Shown: positions 36,831 through 46,752, numbered from the stretch's first letter. The stretch: DNA of 64,000 nucleotides from Pseudoalteromonas luteoviolacea (GCF_018100925.1 NZ_JAGJEH010000005.1:62001-126000), one strand, 5' to 3'. Made by a program: numbers and translations. Notes: generated by a model not told the origin, from the sequence alone.

Positions 36831-36854
36831 GTGATATACGTATTACCATATCAC
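36831..36854. promoter_or_regulatory. Inverted repeat between fliK-like gene and ccmA
   Basis: GTGATAT (36831-36837) and ATATCAC (36848-36854) are perfect 7-bp arms 10 nt apart, in the 105-nt divergent intergenic region. This is operator-like symmetry, but the binding protein is unknown. Confidence 0.35.
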
Positions 36855-36900
36855 TATGATAGACTTACGCCCACTTTTGGGGTCGTGAGAATAACAAATT

Positions 36901-37524
36901 TTGCTAGAGATTAAGGCTTTAACTTGTATCAAACAAGACCGTTGTTTGTTCGAATCACTTAACTTTTCATTGTTATCTGGTCAAATCATGCAAATAGAAG
37001 GCCCAAATGGTGCAGGGAAAACCTCACTGTTGAGAATTATAGCTGGCTTCTCTCAACCTGATGATGGTAACGTTCTGTTTAATATGCGAAATATTAAAGA
37101 AGACTACGATGGCTATGCGCAATCATTACTCTTTATAGGCCATAAAACCGGCGTCAATCAACAGCTCACAGCCTATGAAAATGTCACCCACTGGCTCAGC
37201 GTTCACGGTTATACTAGCACCGAATCGGAAATTTATTCCCTCTTAGGCAAACTTGGTTTGGTCGGTCTTGAAGATGTCCCTGTGCGAACCTTATCAGCTG
37301 GACAGCAAAGACGTGTTGCTTTGGTTCGGCTTTGGCTAAATGACGCTAAACTGTGGATCTTGGATGAACCTTTTACCGCCCTCGACAAGAAAGGGGTCGC
37401 CATGTTGCAATCCCGATTTCAGCAACATTTGGACAAGGGAGGCGCAATTTTGTTAACAACTCATCAGGATTTGACAGACACATTTGCATCATTACAAACC
37501 TTGGCTTTGGAGTACCGTCACTGA
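36901..37524 (+). CDS. ccmA: CcmA, heme-handling ABC transporter ATPase
   Basis: A 207-residue ABC ATPase of the CcmAB complex, which drives release of holo-CcmE from CcmCDE during cytochrome c maturation. Walker A is GPNGAGKTS, the signature is LSAGQQRR, and Walker B is LWILDEPF. The start is TTG with no strong ribosome site; the first in-frame ATG falls too close to Walker A to be the true start. The stop overlaps the ccmB start (TGATG). Confidence 0.93.
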   Translation: MLEIKALTCIKQDRCLFESLNFSLLSGQIMQIEGPNGAGKTSLLRIIAGFSQPDDGNVLFNMRNIKEDYDGYAQSLLFIGHKTGVNQQLTAYENVTHWLSVHGYTSTESEIYSLLGKLGLVGLEDVPVRTLSAGQQRRVALVRLWLNDAKLWILDEPFTALDKKGVAMLQSRFQQHLDKGGAILLTTHQDLTDTFASLQTLALEYRH

Positions 37525-38210
37525 TGCACGTAAGTAACTCATATTGGACTCTATTTTGTACGGTATATAAAAAAGACCTCACGTTGGCATTTAGGCAGCG
37601 TGCAGAGATAGTTAACCCACTGCTATTCTTCTTGATTGTGATCACCCTCTTTCCCCTCGCTATCGGACCTGAACCAGGATTACTGGCGCGAATGGCGCCA
37701 GGCATTATTTGGGTCGCGGCACTATTATCAACTATGTTAGGGTTAGATAAGATTTTTCGTGATGACTACATGGATGGATCACTTGAGCAATTAATTGCTT
37801 CTCCCTACCCATTGTCGTTAGCTGTTTTAGCCAAAGTGGCTGCTCACTGGACGACTGCTGGGTTACCTATGGTGATCATGGCACCTGTATTTGCCTTGTT
37901 GATGAATTTAGAATCACAAGCACTTGGTGCAACTTTATTAACGTTATTAATTGGCACCCCTCTATTGAGTTTTATAGGTGCCATTGGTGCAGGTTTGACC
38001 GTTGGCCTGCAAAAAGGTGGTATTTTAATGAGTTTACTTGTTTTGCCACTGTATATACCGGTATTAATTTTTGCAACGTCTGCTATTGATACAAGCATAA
38101 TGTCTTTAGCATATAGTGGACAACTTGCGATCCTTGGTGCGATGTTAGCCGTCGCTTTTGTCGCCGCACCAATTGCTATATCGTCAGCTTTAAGAGTGAG
38201 TGTAAGTTAA
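37524..38210 (+). CDS. ccmB: CcmB, heme-handling ABC transporter permease
   Basis: A 228-residue inner-membrane protein with about six hydrophobic segments. KDLTLAFRQRAEIVNPLLFF at the N terminus and RDDYMDGSLEQL are typical of CcmB. It pairs with CcmA. ccmC starts 1 nt later. Confidence 0.95.
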   Translation: MHVSNSYWTLFCTVYKKDLTLAFRQRAEIVNPLLFFLIVITLFPLAIGPEPGLLARMAPGIIWVAALLSTMLGLDKIFRDDYMDGSLEQLIASPYPLSLAVLAKVAAHWTTAGLPMVIMAPVFALLMNLESQALGATLLTLLIGTPLLSFIGAIGAGLTVGLQKGGILMSLLVLPLYIPVLIFATSAIDTSIMSLAYSGQLAILGAMLAVAFVAAPIAISSALRVSVS

Positions 38211-38211
38211 A

Positions 38212-38949
38212 ATGTGGAAGTGGTTACATCCTTATGCCAAAGCGGAGCGTGCTTACCAGTTGTGTAACACTTTGCTTCCGTACTTTGCCGTGGTGTCCGT
38301 GCTATGTATTGTCGTTGGGTGGGTCTGGGGGCTGGCTTATGCTCCTGCTGACTATCAACAAAAGGATAGTTACCGGATTATCTTTATTCATGTGCCGTCG
38401 GCTATTTTGTCCATGGGGGCATATTCTTCAATGGCTATTGCGGCCATTATTGCGTTGGTTTGGCAGTTGCGTAATGCAGAACTTGCGGTGATTGCGATTG
38501 CTCCGGTGGGGGCTGCAATGACGGCCATCGCATTGATCACAGGTTCTGCTTGGGGCAAACCTATGTGGGGAGCTTGGTGGGTATGGGATGCGAGACTCAC
38601 ATCGGAGTTAATCTTGTTGTTCTTGTATCTAGGTGTGTTGTCTTTGTTTCACGCCTTTGAAGATAAAAAAGCAGGGGGCAAAGCGGCTTGTATTTTGGCA
38701 ATTGTTGGCGTAGTTAACCTACCGATCATCCATTTTTCGGTAGAGTGGTGGAACACATTGCATCAAGGGGCGACCATCACTAAGTTTGATACATCGGCTA
38801 TTGATCCTTCTATGCTGTGGCCGCTGTTGATCAATATCCTAGGTTTTGCAGCCTTGGTAGGCGCGCTTTCTCTGATCCGCCTTAAAAATGAAATTGTGCA
38901 GGTTGAGAAGCATCGTCCTTGGGTCCGTCAATTAGTTAGTCGAGGTTGA
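38212..38949 (+). CDS. ccmC: CcmC, heme-binding membrane protein
   Basis: A 245-residue protein with six membrane helices. The tryptophan-rich WWD motif (WGAWWVWDARLTSE) binds heme on the periplasmic side and passes it to CcmE. Its conserved histidines lie in the flanking loops (IFIHVPSA and IIHFSVEWWNTLHQG). Confidence 0.95.
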   Translation: MWKWLHPYAKAERAYQLCNTLLPYFAVVSVLCIVVGWVWGLAYAPADYQQKDSYRIIFIHVPSAILSMGAYSSMAIAAIIALVWQLRNAELAVIAIAPVGAAMTAIALITGSAWGKPMWGAWWVWDARLTSELILLFLYLGVLSLFHAFEDKKAGGKAACILAIVGVVNLPIIHFSVEWWNTLHQGATITKFDTSAIDPSMLWPLLINILGFAALVGALSLIRLKNEIVQVEKHRPWVRQLVSRG

Positions 38950-38951
38950 TT

Positions 38952-39158
38952 ATGCAGTTTGAATCATTGAGCGACTTTATCGCCATGGGCGGTTATGGGT
39001 TTTATGTATGGCTCTCTTATGGAAGTTGTGCAGGGATCATATTAGGTTTGTTATTCTCTTCACTTTATGAAAATAAAAAATTAAAACAAGAAGTGAAGTC
39101 CCAAATGGCCAGAGAAGAACGTATTAAAAAGGCCAAAGAGTTGGAGGCGCAAGTATGA
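38952..39158 (+). CDS. ccmD: CcmD, small membrane adaptor
   Basis: A 68-residue protein with one N-terminal membrane helix (about residues 15-37) and a charged coiled tail. [12 protein letters not shown] is the family's N-terminal pattern. It stabilises CcmCE and helps release holo-CcmE. The ATG at 38952 follows GAGG by 6 nt; a TTG at 38946 is less likely. It overlaps ccmE by 4 nt. Confidence 0.9.
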   Translation: MQFESLSDFIAMGGYGFYVWLSYGSCAGIILGLLFSSLYENKKLKQEVKSQMAREERIKKAKELEAQV

Positions 39159-39634
39159 ATCCAAGACGAAAAAAACGTATGTTTACAGTGTTGGCGGTCA
39201 TTTTTGGTATTGGCTCAGCAGTTGGTCTTACGTTATATGCGTTGCAAGAGAACATTAATCTGTTTTATACCCCGAGTGAATTAGTTAATGGTAAGGGGCC
39301 TGAAAACGAGAAACCTGAAATAGGCCAGAAGCTGCGTATTGGCGGCATGGTGGTGCCAGGTTCGGTTGTGCGTGACGAAACATCGTTAGATGTGGAGTTT
39401 AAGTTGATAGATACAGGGCCTTTAGTGACTATTCGATATCAGGGGATTCTGCCTGATTTGTTCCGTGAAGGGCAGGGGATTGTTGCGCAGGGGACTCTAG
39501 TTGAGTCAGACGTTATTGAAGCCTTTGAAGTATTGGCCAAGCATGATGAGGAGTACATGCCCTCAGAAGTTGCTGAGGCAGTCAAAGGGATCAAGCACGA
39601 AAAACCAAAATATAATTTAAATAGCGAGAACTAG
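39155..39634 (+). CDS. ccmE: CcmE, periplasmic heme chaperone
   Basis: A 159-residue membrane-anchored protein with an N-terminal helix (about residues 10-30) and an OB-fold periplasmic domain. The covalent heme-binding His130 lies in [10 protein letters not shown], the conserved site, and the following tyrosine is present. It carries heme from CcmC to CcmF/H. Confidence 0.95.
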   Translation: MNPRRKKRMFTVLAVIFGIGSAVGLTLYALQENINLFYTPSELVNGKGPENEKPEIGQKLRIGGMVVPGSVVRDETSLDVEFKLIDTGPLVTIRYQGILPDLFREGQGIVAQGTLVESDVIEAFEVLAKHDEEYMPSEVAEAVKGIKHEKPKYNLNSEN

Positions 39635-39635
39635 T

Positions 39636-41588
39636 ATGATCCCAGAAATAGGATATTTCGCTCTAGTTTTAGCTATGGCGTTAAGCCTCTTACTGTGTAT
39701 TTTTCCCTTGTGGGGGGCATACACGGGTAACTTGAGATTAATGCGAGCTGCGCCCGCATTGGCATTAGGGCAGTGTTTATTTGTACTCTTTTCATTTGGC
39801 ATTCTGATCTACGTTACCCTCACTGATGATTTCACGGTGGCATATGTTGCTCACCATTCCAGTAGTACGCTTCCATGGTATTACAAAGTTACTTCGACTT
39901 GGGGTGGGCACGAAGGCGCCATTTTGTTGTGGCTTGTGATGCAATCTAGTTGGACAGCACTGGTTGCAATGATGTCTAAATCCTTACCTTGGGTGCTAAG
40001 AGCAAGAGTATTGGGCGTACTTGGCTTTTTAGGGGTTGGTTTTATGCTATACACCCTGTGGATGTCGAGCCCATTTGAGCGCTTGCTGCCATACTTCCCA
40101 GTAGAAGGCCGAGACTTAAACCCGCTACTTCAAGATCCTGGTATGATCATTCACCCACCTTTACTCTATATGGGGTATGTAGGACTTTCGGTATCATTCT
40201 CTTTTGCTATTGCGGCTTTGCTGACTGGCAAACTCGACAATACTTGGGCTAAGTGGTCTCGTCCATGGACTATGGTTGCATGGGCCTTTCTCACCTTGGG
40301 CATAACAATAGGAAGTTGGTGGGCGTATGCAGAATTAGGCTGGGGTGGCTGGTGGTTTTGGGATCCTGTAGAAAACGCTTCTTTGATGCCCTGGCTTGTG
40401 GCCACCGCGCTACTGCATTCTCTGGCCGCGACGGAAAAACGCGGTGTGTTTAAATCATGGACGGTGTTGCTCGCTATTGCCGCATTTAGTTTGTGCTTAC
40501 TGGGGACCTTTATCGTTCGATCAGGGATCATTGTATCTGTACATGCTTTTGCAACAGATCCAGATAGAGGCTTATACATTCTGTCATTCCTTGCTGTTGT
40601 TGTCGGTGGCAGCTTAGCACTGTATGCCGCTCGAGTGTCTCAGGTTCATAGTGAAGGACGTTATCGATTTGTCTCTCGAGAAGTGGCGCTGTGGCTGAAT
40701 AATATCTTCTTGGTCGTTGCGACTCTAATTGTACTGCTTGGTACTTTACTGCCGATGATCCATAAAGAGTTGGGCTTAGGGTCAATTTCTATAGGTGTAC
40801 CATTTTTTAATCAAATGTTTTCAATCATCATTGTGCCATTTGCGCTACTTTTGGGAATTGCGCCAATGCTCAGATGGAAGCAGAACAAGTTGTCAGCAAT
40901 GGCTAAAAAGTGGTTGGTAACGATAGGCCTAAGTTTGGTCGCTACGGCTGCATGGCTGTTCTCCAGCTATGACATGGTCTCTGGGTTAACGTTTGTAGCG
41001 ACTGCTCTGGCTGTGTGGATTGTATTTGCTACTGTGGCAGACTTGTTACAAAAAGTCTCTTTGCAAAGCTCTATAACAGAGGGATTTAAGAGACTAGGGC
41101 TTAGTTACTGGGCAATGGTCTTGGGCCATGTTGGACTGGCATTTGTCATTGCTGGCGTCACTCTGACCTCTGCATATTCGGTAGAGCGTTCTGTGGCTAT
41201 GAAACCTGGGGATATTGCAACACTGAACGAATATCAATACCGTTTTGAGGGCGTGAAAGAGATCCGAGGACCTAACTACAGCGGATATGCAGGTGTGGTG
41301 ACTGTACTGAAACAAGAAAACGTGGTTACAGAATTGTACGCTGAGAAACGTTTATACGATATTGGTATGCAATTTATGACCGAAGCTGCGATTGATGATG
41401 GTTTTTTCCGTGATTTGTATTTGGCACTTGGCGAGCAAATGAGTCGAGGTGCTTGGTCTTTACGCATTTATCACAAGCCTTATGTACGTTGGATGTGGCT
41501 GGGAGGGATTTTAATTTCACTAGCGGGCTTCATTGTATTGGCAGATAAACGCTACCGTCGTCGTGTTAAAAAAGTCGCTCAGGGGTAA
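39636..41588 (+). CDS. ccmF: CcmF, cytochrome c heme lyase core
   Basis: A 650-residue polytopic protein with about 14-15 hydrophobic segments. The WWD domain (WGGWWFWDPVENASLMPWL) and conserved periplasmic histidines are present, including one in LHSLAATEKRG. It takes heme from CcmE and attaches it to apocytochrome c with CcmH and CcmI. Length is normal. Confidence 0.95.
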   Translation: MIPEIGYFALVLAMALSLLLCIFPLWGAYTGNLRLMRAAPALALGQCLFVLFSFGILIYVTLTDDFTVAYVAHHSSSTLPWYYKVTSTWGGHEGAILLWLVMQSSWTALVAMMSKSLPWVLRARVLGVLGFLGVGFMLYTLWMSSPFERLLPYFPVEGRDLNPLLQDPGMIIHPPLLYMGYVGLSVSFSFAIAALLTGKLDNTWAKWSRPWTMVAWAFLTLGITIGSWWAYAELGWGGWWFWDPVENASLMPWLVATALLHSLAATEKRGVFKSWTVLLAIAAFSLCLLGTFIVRSGIIVSVHAFATDPDRGLYILSFLAVVVGGSLALYAARVSQVHSEGRYRFVSREVALWLNNIFLVVATLIVLLGTLLPMIHKELGLGSISIGVPFFNQMFSIIIVPFALLLGIAPMLRWKQNKLSAMAKKWLVTIGLSLVATAAWLFSSYDMVSGLTFVATALAVWIVFATVADLLQKVSLQSSITEGFKRLGLSYWAMVLGHVGLAFVIAGVTLTSAYSVERSVAMKPGDIATLNEYQYRFEGVKEIRGPNYSGYAGVVTVLKQENVVTELYAEKRLYDIGMQFMTEAAIDDGFFRDLYLALGEQMSRGAWSLRIYHKPYVRWMWLGGILISLAGFIVLADKRYRRRVKKVAQG

Positions 41589-41590
41589 CT

Positions 41591-42160
41591 ATGAATCGTA
41601 AAATACTGGGCTTTTTGCCATTTTTAATTTTTGTATTGTTATGTGTGTTTCTTTATCAAGGGCTTTTTGGCAACCCAAGAGAATTGCAAACCGGTCGCCT
41701 TGGGCAAACTATGCCGAGTTTTAATTTACCAGATTTAATGGATGAGCAAACCCGTTGGACAGAAAAAGAGTTGCTCGGTGAAGTGTATTTGATGAATGTC
41801 TGGGGTACTTGGTGTCCAACCTGTATCGCGGAGCTGGGTTATCTGACTAGACTGCGTGAGCAGGGCGTCAAAATTGTCGGCTTGTATTATGAGCAAGCCT
41901 ATGACCCTGACTTTGGTGATCACTTTGATATTCATGCTTTGAGAAATGAAGTGCAGACAATGCTTGGCCGGGCAGGCAATCCATATCAATTTAATATACT
42001 TGATTTGGAGCGTAGCTTGGCATTGGATTTGGGTGTCTCAGGCGCACCTGAAACTTTTTTAGTGGATAAACAAGGCACCATCTTATTGCATCATACTGGC
42101 GACATTAACCAAAGAGTGTGGCGCAGTAAGTTTTTACCGGTGCTAGAGGAGATACAGTGA
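41591..42160 (+). CDS. ccmG: CcmG/DsbE, membrane-anchored thioredoxin
   Basis: A 189-residue periplasmic thiol reductant with an N-terminal anchor (about residues 5-25). A thioredoxin fold has the redox pair in WGTWCPTC (Cys75 and Cys78), which keeps the apocytochrome CxxCH cysteines reduced. The stop overlaps the ccmH start. Confidence 0.95.
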   Translation: MNRKILGFLPFLIFVLLCVFLYQGLFGNPRELQTGRLGQTMPSFNLPDLMDEQTRWTEKELLGEVYLMNVWGTWCPTCIAELGYLTRLREQGVKIVGLYYEQAYDPDFGDHFDIHALRNEVQTMLGRAGNPYQFNILDLERSLALDLGVSGAPETFLVDKQGTILLHHTGDINQRVWRSKFLPVLEEIQ

Positions 42161-42636
42161 TGAACATTAGAACTGTGCTCCTGTTGGTTGCGTTGTTACT
42201 TTGTAGTATCGCTGTCGTTAATGCGGCGGAAGATCAATACGAATTTAAAAATGCCACGCAAGCTCAAACATTTAAAGAACTCACATTGGAGCTACGTTGC
42301 CCTAAGTGTCAAAATCAAAATATTGCAGATTCCGATGCCGTGGTTGCCAAAGATCTGCGAGACAAAGTACTGTCACTGGTTCATGAAGGAAATTCAAAGC
42401 AAGAAATAATCGATTATATGATAGATAGGTACGGTTATTTTGTGCATTACCAACCACCGGTCACACCAGCGACTATCATTCTTTGGGTTTTACCAGTCAT
42501 CATTGTCGTCTTGGGCTTTGGCTTTATTGTATTTAGACAAAAGAAAGCGGCAAAAAAACAGCAGTGGAGTGAGCAAGAGGAGAAGCAGCTAGAAAAGTTG
42601 ATAGCGCAATATCAGCGTAAGGAGCGTCATCAATGA
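42160..42636 (+). CDS. ccmH: CcmH, thiol reductase of the heme-ligation complex
   Basis: A 158-residue protein with a signal peptide, the LRCPKCQNQ active site (Cys47 and Cys50) and one C-terminal membrane helix (about residues 103-123). This is the short CcmH form; the CcmI part is a separate gene, unlike the fused E. coli CcmH. The ATG at 42160 follows GAGGAG at 8 nt and forms TGATG with the ccmG stop. Confidence 0.94.
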   Translation: MNIRTVLLLVALLLCSIAVVNAAEDQYEFKNATQAQTFKELTLELRCPKCQNQNIADSDAVVAKDLRDKVLSLVHEGNSKQEIIDYMIDRYGYFVHYQPPVTPATIILWVLPVIIVVLGFGFIVFRQKKAAKKQQWSEQEEKQLEKLIAQYQRKERHQ

Positions 42637-43907
42637 TTGAATTAACACAAATGTGGGGAATATTTGCCCTATTGGCAGTTTTGAGTTGCCTATTTGTGGT
42701 TGTGCCCTTTTTACGAAAAGAAAAGGTTGTGTCAGTTGATCATGATGCCAATGCGCAGCGTATTGATATTTATCATCAAAGATTAGATGAACTAAAGGCC
42801 GAATTGGAAAACCAGCGTATTGGAAAAATTGACTTTGAAGAGTCTGTTATAGAGTTAAAAAGGCGATTGCTCAATGAACTTTCACCTGAGCAAACTCTGG
42901 ATACTCGCGGCAATAATCTGGTTTTGGGAGCAACGGGCATTGCATTTACGCTCGTTGTCAGCGGTGTCTTTTACTATTTTACCGGTAGCCATCAGCAAAT
43001 TGCCAATTGGCAAAAAGCTGTGGAAAAATTGCCAGAATATGGTGAAAGAGCCGTACTGCAAACAGGCGAACCGTTATCAGCGAATGAGCTACAAGCTTTT
43101 GCATTGGGTCTGCGCACCAAATTGGCAAACAGTGGGGATGACGCTGTCGCGTGGATGTTATTGGGTCGTGTTGCGATGTCATTGAATGACTACGAAATGG
43201 CAATGCAGGCGTTTGATAAAGCGCTAGCTATGCAACCAGATAACCATAACGTGTTGGTCAACTACAGCCAAGCACTATTGATTGAGGGGTCTGAGTCAAG
43301 TGTTAATCGTGCTGCGCGAATGCTGTCGAGCGTATTGAGAAAAGACCCGCAGAATATTGATGCAGTATCACTACTTGCGTTAATTGCTTATCAGCGAGAA
43401 GACTGGCTAGAAGCAAAGTCAGCTTTTGAGCTTTTATTGACAACAGTGCAGCCTAACGACCCGCGCTATAACATGATCAAACAGCGCATTGATGAAGTTA
43501 CTCAAAAACTTGGCGCAAATGAGTCAGCATCAGATGCTAACGGCCCGGAATTAAGTGTGCGTGTTCACCTTGACGATAAGTTAAAAGCTCAATTACCCGA
43601 CAATGCGACTTTGTTTGTGTTTGCAAAAGCAGCAAACGGACCAAGAATGCCACTTGCAGTGCAAAAACTTACAGTTTTTAACTTGCCTTTAGATGTCACT
43701 TTGAATGATAGTATGGCAATGTTGCCAGATCTGAAGTTGTCCAATTTCGATGAAGTTGTGATAACGGCGCGTATCTCGGTTGATGACTCGGTTATGACAC
43801 AAGCTGGTGAGCTTGAAGGTAATTCTGATGTGATCACCCTGAATAAAGATTTGCGCCAACAGGTTAGTGTCACTATAAGTCGTGTTATAACCAGCACAGG
43901 AAGCTAA
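42633..43907 (+). CDS. ccmI: CcmI, apocytochrome c chaperone with TPR repeats
   Basis: A 424-residue protein with two N-terminal membrane helices (about residues 5-22 and 90-112) flanking a cytoplasmic coiled-coil loop. TPR repeats follow in the periplasm (AWMLLGRVAMSLNDYEMAMQ, then AFDKALAMQPDNHNVL). A C-terminal beta-rich domain completes it. TPRs hold the C-terminal helix of apocytochrome c for ligation. It is the last ccm gene, directly abutting mlaA. Confidence 0.92.
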   Translation: MIELTQMWGIFALLAVLSCLFVVVPFLRKEKVVSVDHDANAQRIDIYHQRLDELKAELENQRIGKIDFEESVIELKRRLLNELSPEQTLDTRGNNLVLGATGIAFTLVVSGVFYYFTGSHQQIANWQKAVEKLPEYGERAVLQTGEPLSANELQAFALGLRTKLANSGDDAVAWMLLGRVAMSLNDYEMAMQAFDKALAMQPDNHNVLVNYSQALLIEGSESSVNRAARMLSSVLRKDPQNIDAVSLLALIAYQREDWLEAKSAFELLLTTVQPNDPRYNMIKQRIDEVTQKLGANESASDANGPELSVRVHLDDKLKAQLPDNATLFVFAKAANGPRMPLAVQKLTVFNLPLDVTLNDSMAMLPDLKLSNFDEVVITARISVDDSVMTQAGELEGNSDVITLNKDLRQQVSVTISRVITSTGS

Positions 43908-44639
43908 ATGTATAAAAAAATTGTCGGTGCAGCGCTTGCGTTCATGCTTGTTGGCTGTGCGCAGGTCCCCGAGGTGAAGCAAGATCCCCGTGATCCGTTG
44001 CAATCAATGAATAGGCCCATCTATGATTTCAATATGGATGTGCTTGATGCCTATATTTTGCGCCCAGCTGCGAAAGGGTATGTCGCAATTACTCCAACAC
44101 CCGTGCGCAGTAGTATTGTAAACTTTACTACTAATATTGCAGCGCCTACTGACGCTATCAATGCCGCATTGCAGGGAAAACCCGGTGATGCCGGTATCAA
44201 TGTTGCACGTTTCTTGATCAATTCAACAGTAGGTGTTTTAGGTCTGTTTGATGTTGCCAAAGAAATAGGCCTTGAGCATAAAGATGAAGACTTTGGTCAA
44301 ACTCTTGGTGTGTGGGGCGTTGGCGATGGTGCGTATTTAATGTTACCAGCAATGGGCCCTTCTACAGTTCGTAATACTGCGGGTGATTTGGTGGACAACC
44401 TTGTGTTACCTGAAATCGCTTTAACGACACCGCAGACGTTAATTGTGTTTGCGTTGAGAGCGGTAGAGGCGCGTGCATCACTGATGTCGCAAGAGAAGCT
44501 ACTAAATGAGTCTTTGGATCCGTACACCTTTCTAAAAGATGTGTATTTTCAAAGACAACTTTATGAACTCCATGATGGCAATCCTCCTATGGAGGAAGAA
44601 CCAGAAGACTTCGATGATGACTTTTTAGAAAACCTTTAA
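43908..44639 (+). CDS. mlaA: MlaA (VacJ) lipoprotein, lipid asymmetry system
   Basis: A 243-residue outer-membrane lipoprotein that removes misplaced phospholipids from the outer leaflet. Lipobox VGC gives Cys17. The family core is visible in DPLQSMNRPIYDFNMD, the LRPAAKGY segment and LGVWGVGDGAYLMLPAMGPS. The acidic tail (EEEPEDFDDD) is variable. Its ATG directly follows the ccmI stop, so it may share the ccm transcript. The rest of mla is not in the window. Confidence 0.93.
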   Translation: MYKKIVGAALAFMLVGCAQVPEVKQDPRDPLQSMNRPIYDFNMDVLDAYILRPAAKGYVAITPTPVRSSIVNFTTNIAAPTDAINAALQGKPGDAGINVARFLINSTVGVLGLFDVAKEIGLEHKDEDFGQTLGVWGVGDGAYLMLPAMGPSTVRNTAGDLVDNLVLPEIALTTPQTLIVFALRAVEARASLMSQEKLLNESLDPYTFLKDVYFQRQLYELHDGNPPMEEEPEDFDDDFLENL

Positions 44640-44650
44640 GTCATGCGTAT

Positions 44651-44680
44651 AAAAAAAGCCAGCGTTAGCTGGCTTTTTTT
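44651..44680. terminator. Bidirectional terminator between mlaA and the TonB receptor gene
   Basis: A 13-bp stem (44651-44663 with 44668-44680) with a 4-nt loop, flanked by A7 and T7, which gives a T-run on both strands. It serves the convergent mlaA (+) and receptor (-) genes. Confidence 0.9.
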
Positions 44681-44702
44681 ATGTTTTTCAGATGGTTACT
44701 TT

Positions 44703-46730
44703 CTAAAATTTCCAGTTCATATTGAGCCAAAGTGTCCTGCCAGCTTCATTGACTTTCGCGGTTTGTGGGTAACCACTTACCATTGTACCGGAGCGACTCA
44801 AGTGCTCGGCATAGGTTTTGTCGAATACGTTGTCTACACCTAAATTAAAGACGAGATCAGCGTTATGAGAATATGACGTATTTAGTGCTAGCGTACCAAA
44901 TCCATGACTTTCTGAGACATCTTGACCTGCAATGTTACCTTGGCCAATGGCGACACGGTGTTGTTTTTGAACGATTCGCCACAAGCTGCCAAACTGCCAC
45001 TTACCTTTGATATAACTGAGTGCAAAGCGAACCTGCAAAGGGGGCTGCTGGGCAAGCGCAACATCATCAGTGCGATTTTCTCCTTTGACATAGTTGATGC
45101 TTGCAGTGGTTACGAGATTTTTAGTCAGGTTGTAGCGACTCTCAGCTTCAAAGCCATAAGTTTGTGCGTCTATATTTCGTGTTACCTTGCTGATCATGCC
45201 CATTTTTTCGTACAGGTTGTCGGTGAGCAGGTAATTGTCGATACGATTAATAAAAACCGAGACTGAGTTCGTAAAGGACTTTGATTGACCAAGCCAGCCA
45301 ATGTCTAGTTGGTCCGTTGTCTCATGGTCGACTAAAAATGCACTCGGGCTATCGACTGCACCGCGACCACCGCCCATCAACTCCCAATAGTCAGGAAAAC
45401 GTTCTGTTCGGCCGACACCTATGTAGTAACTGCTGTTTTTAGATTGCGCTTGATAGCGAGTAAAACCACTTATCAATGTGTCACTTCGTGAGAGATCTGC
45501 AGTCGGGTTCGGTACTACTTGCATCATAACAGAGCGGGTTTGGCGTCTATCAGTAGCTTCCCAGTCGTCAATTCGTAAACCGCTCACCCATTGACTGCTT
45601 TGGCCAAGGCTATATTCAACTTCTGCGAATAAGCCGGTTTGTTCGAATTTTGCGGTTTCTAATCGCACCATTGATTCAACCGGCATGTTGACGAGATCTC
45701 GGCTGATCCTCAAACGGTGACGATTTTGTTGGTGGTCTAATCCGTAAGCCAAACTTATCTGATCATTGAATTGAGAGTTTAGGAGGATTTTGCCACCCCA
45801 AGTGCGCCTATCAGGATTTGAGGAAACCGGCGTTTTCATCATCATGTTTGGCATAAACTGGCGCAAACTGTGGTTGTCCATGATGTGATCTATGTCGTTA
45901 AAAAACACATTGGCTTCGATGCTAGTGACAAAACCGTCTAGCTCACTTTTTACCATTTGCAAAGCGACTTGTGTGCGGTCAAACAGGCTGCCGTCCATCA
46001 TTCTGTCAGCATAAGCCACTTCGCCGTCACTACGGCCAATGCTGACACTATACAAAGTCGAATCGTCAGGGGTGTAGGCAAATTGAGAATCTAAATTCCA
46101 TTTTTCATATGCTGAATGAATGTGCGTGCCATCACCATCTTGATAGTCGTCGGCTTCACTATAGCTGGCAGCCACTCGAGCAAAATAGTCTTGAGTACCC
46201 GTTTTTATATCGCTATTTAAGACGCGTTTGCCAAACGTGCCGATTGTTGTATTGATAAAGCCAGTTGTACCACTTTCCAACAGGCGCTCCGATTCGCGCT
46301 CGAAGACAACTGTTGCAGCACTATTTCCCGGTCCATATAAGACAGTTTGCGGACCTTTGATAACCGTTAGGGTGTCATATGTCTGTGGTGTGATATAAGC
46401 GGTAGGTGGGTCCATTCTGCCACCGCAACCACCAAGTGTAACGCCACCATCTGTGATGATGTTAATACGTGATCCTGCCATTCCCCTAAATACAGGGTCG
46501 CTACTTGCGCCGCCTTTTTTTACTAACGAAAACCCGGCAATACTCGATAACAGATCTGCACCATCTTGCGCTGGGAGCGGTTGTCTGGTTGCCTTGGGAT
46601 CTGTTTTAATATCGAGTGGACTGTGCATTGGCGCAATTACCTCAATATGCTCCATGGTGTGGTCCGATTGTGCGTGCCCTTGCCAAGCAATTGCTGCTGT
46701 TATAACCGTGCAGATCAGGCGCTTTTTCAT
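44703..46730 (-). CDS. TonB-dependent copper receptor (OprC/NosA type)
   Basis: A 675-residue outer-membrane receptor. A signal peptide (MKKRLICTVITAAIAWQGHA) precedes the plug, in which the family-specific segments DGADLLSSIAGFSLVKKGG, DPVFRGMAGSRINI and GGCGGRMDPPTAY are nearly identical to OprC/NosA copper receptors. The 22-strand barrel follows and ends in an aromatic residue (WLNMNWKF), the normal BAM signal. The ATG at 46730 has a GAGGA site 5-6 nt before it; an extension to 46793 is unlikely. Copper import is relevant to cuproenzymes such as N2O reductase and heme-copper oxidases. An FNR-like box and an inverted repeat lie upstream. Confidence 0.85.
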   Translation of the reverse strand: MKKRLICTVITAAIAWQGHAQSDHTMEHIEVIAPMHSPLDIKTDPKATRQPLPAQDGADLLSSIAGFSLVKKGGASSDPVFRGMAGSRINIITDGGVTLGGCGGRMDPPTAYITPQTYDTLTVIKGPQTVLYGPGNSAATVVFERESERLLESGTTGFINTTIGTFGKRVLNSDIKTGTQDYFARVAASYSEADDYQDGDGTHIHSAYEKWNLDSQFAYTPDDSTLYSVSIGRSDGEVAYADRMMDGSLFDRTQVALQMVKSELDGFVTSIEANVFFNDIDHIMDNHSLRQFMPNMMMKTPVSSNPDRRTWGGKILLNSQFNDQISLAYGLDHQQNRHRLRISRDLVNMPVESMVRLETAKFEQTGLFAEVEYSLGQSSQWVSGLRIDDWEATDRRQTRSVMMQVVPNPTADLSRSDTLISGFTRYQAQSKNSSYYIGVGRTERFPDYWELMGGGRGAVDSPSAFLVDHETTDQLDIGWLGQSKSFTNSVSVFINRIDNYLLTDNLYEKMGMISKVTRNIDAQTYGFEAESRYNLTKNLVTTASINYVKGENRTDDVALAQQPPLQVRFALSYIKGKWQFGSLWRIVQKQHRVAIGQGNIAGQDVSESHGFGTLALNTSYSHNADLVFNLGVDNVFDKTYAEHLSRSGTMVSGYPQTAKVNEAGRTLWLNMNWKF

Positions 46731-46752
46731 TTTTGTCCTCATAGGTATATGT

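Noticed and set aside
36901..38210. CcmAB considered as the exporter for the nearby peptide
   Set aside because: All neighbours are cytochrome c maturation genes in standard order, and there is no C39 peptidase domain.
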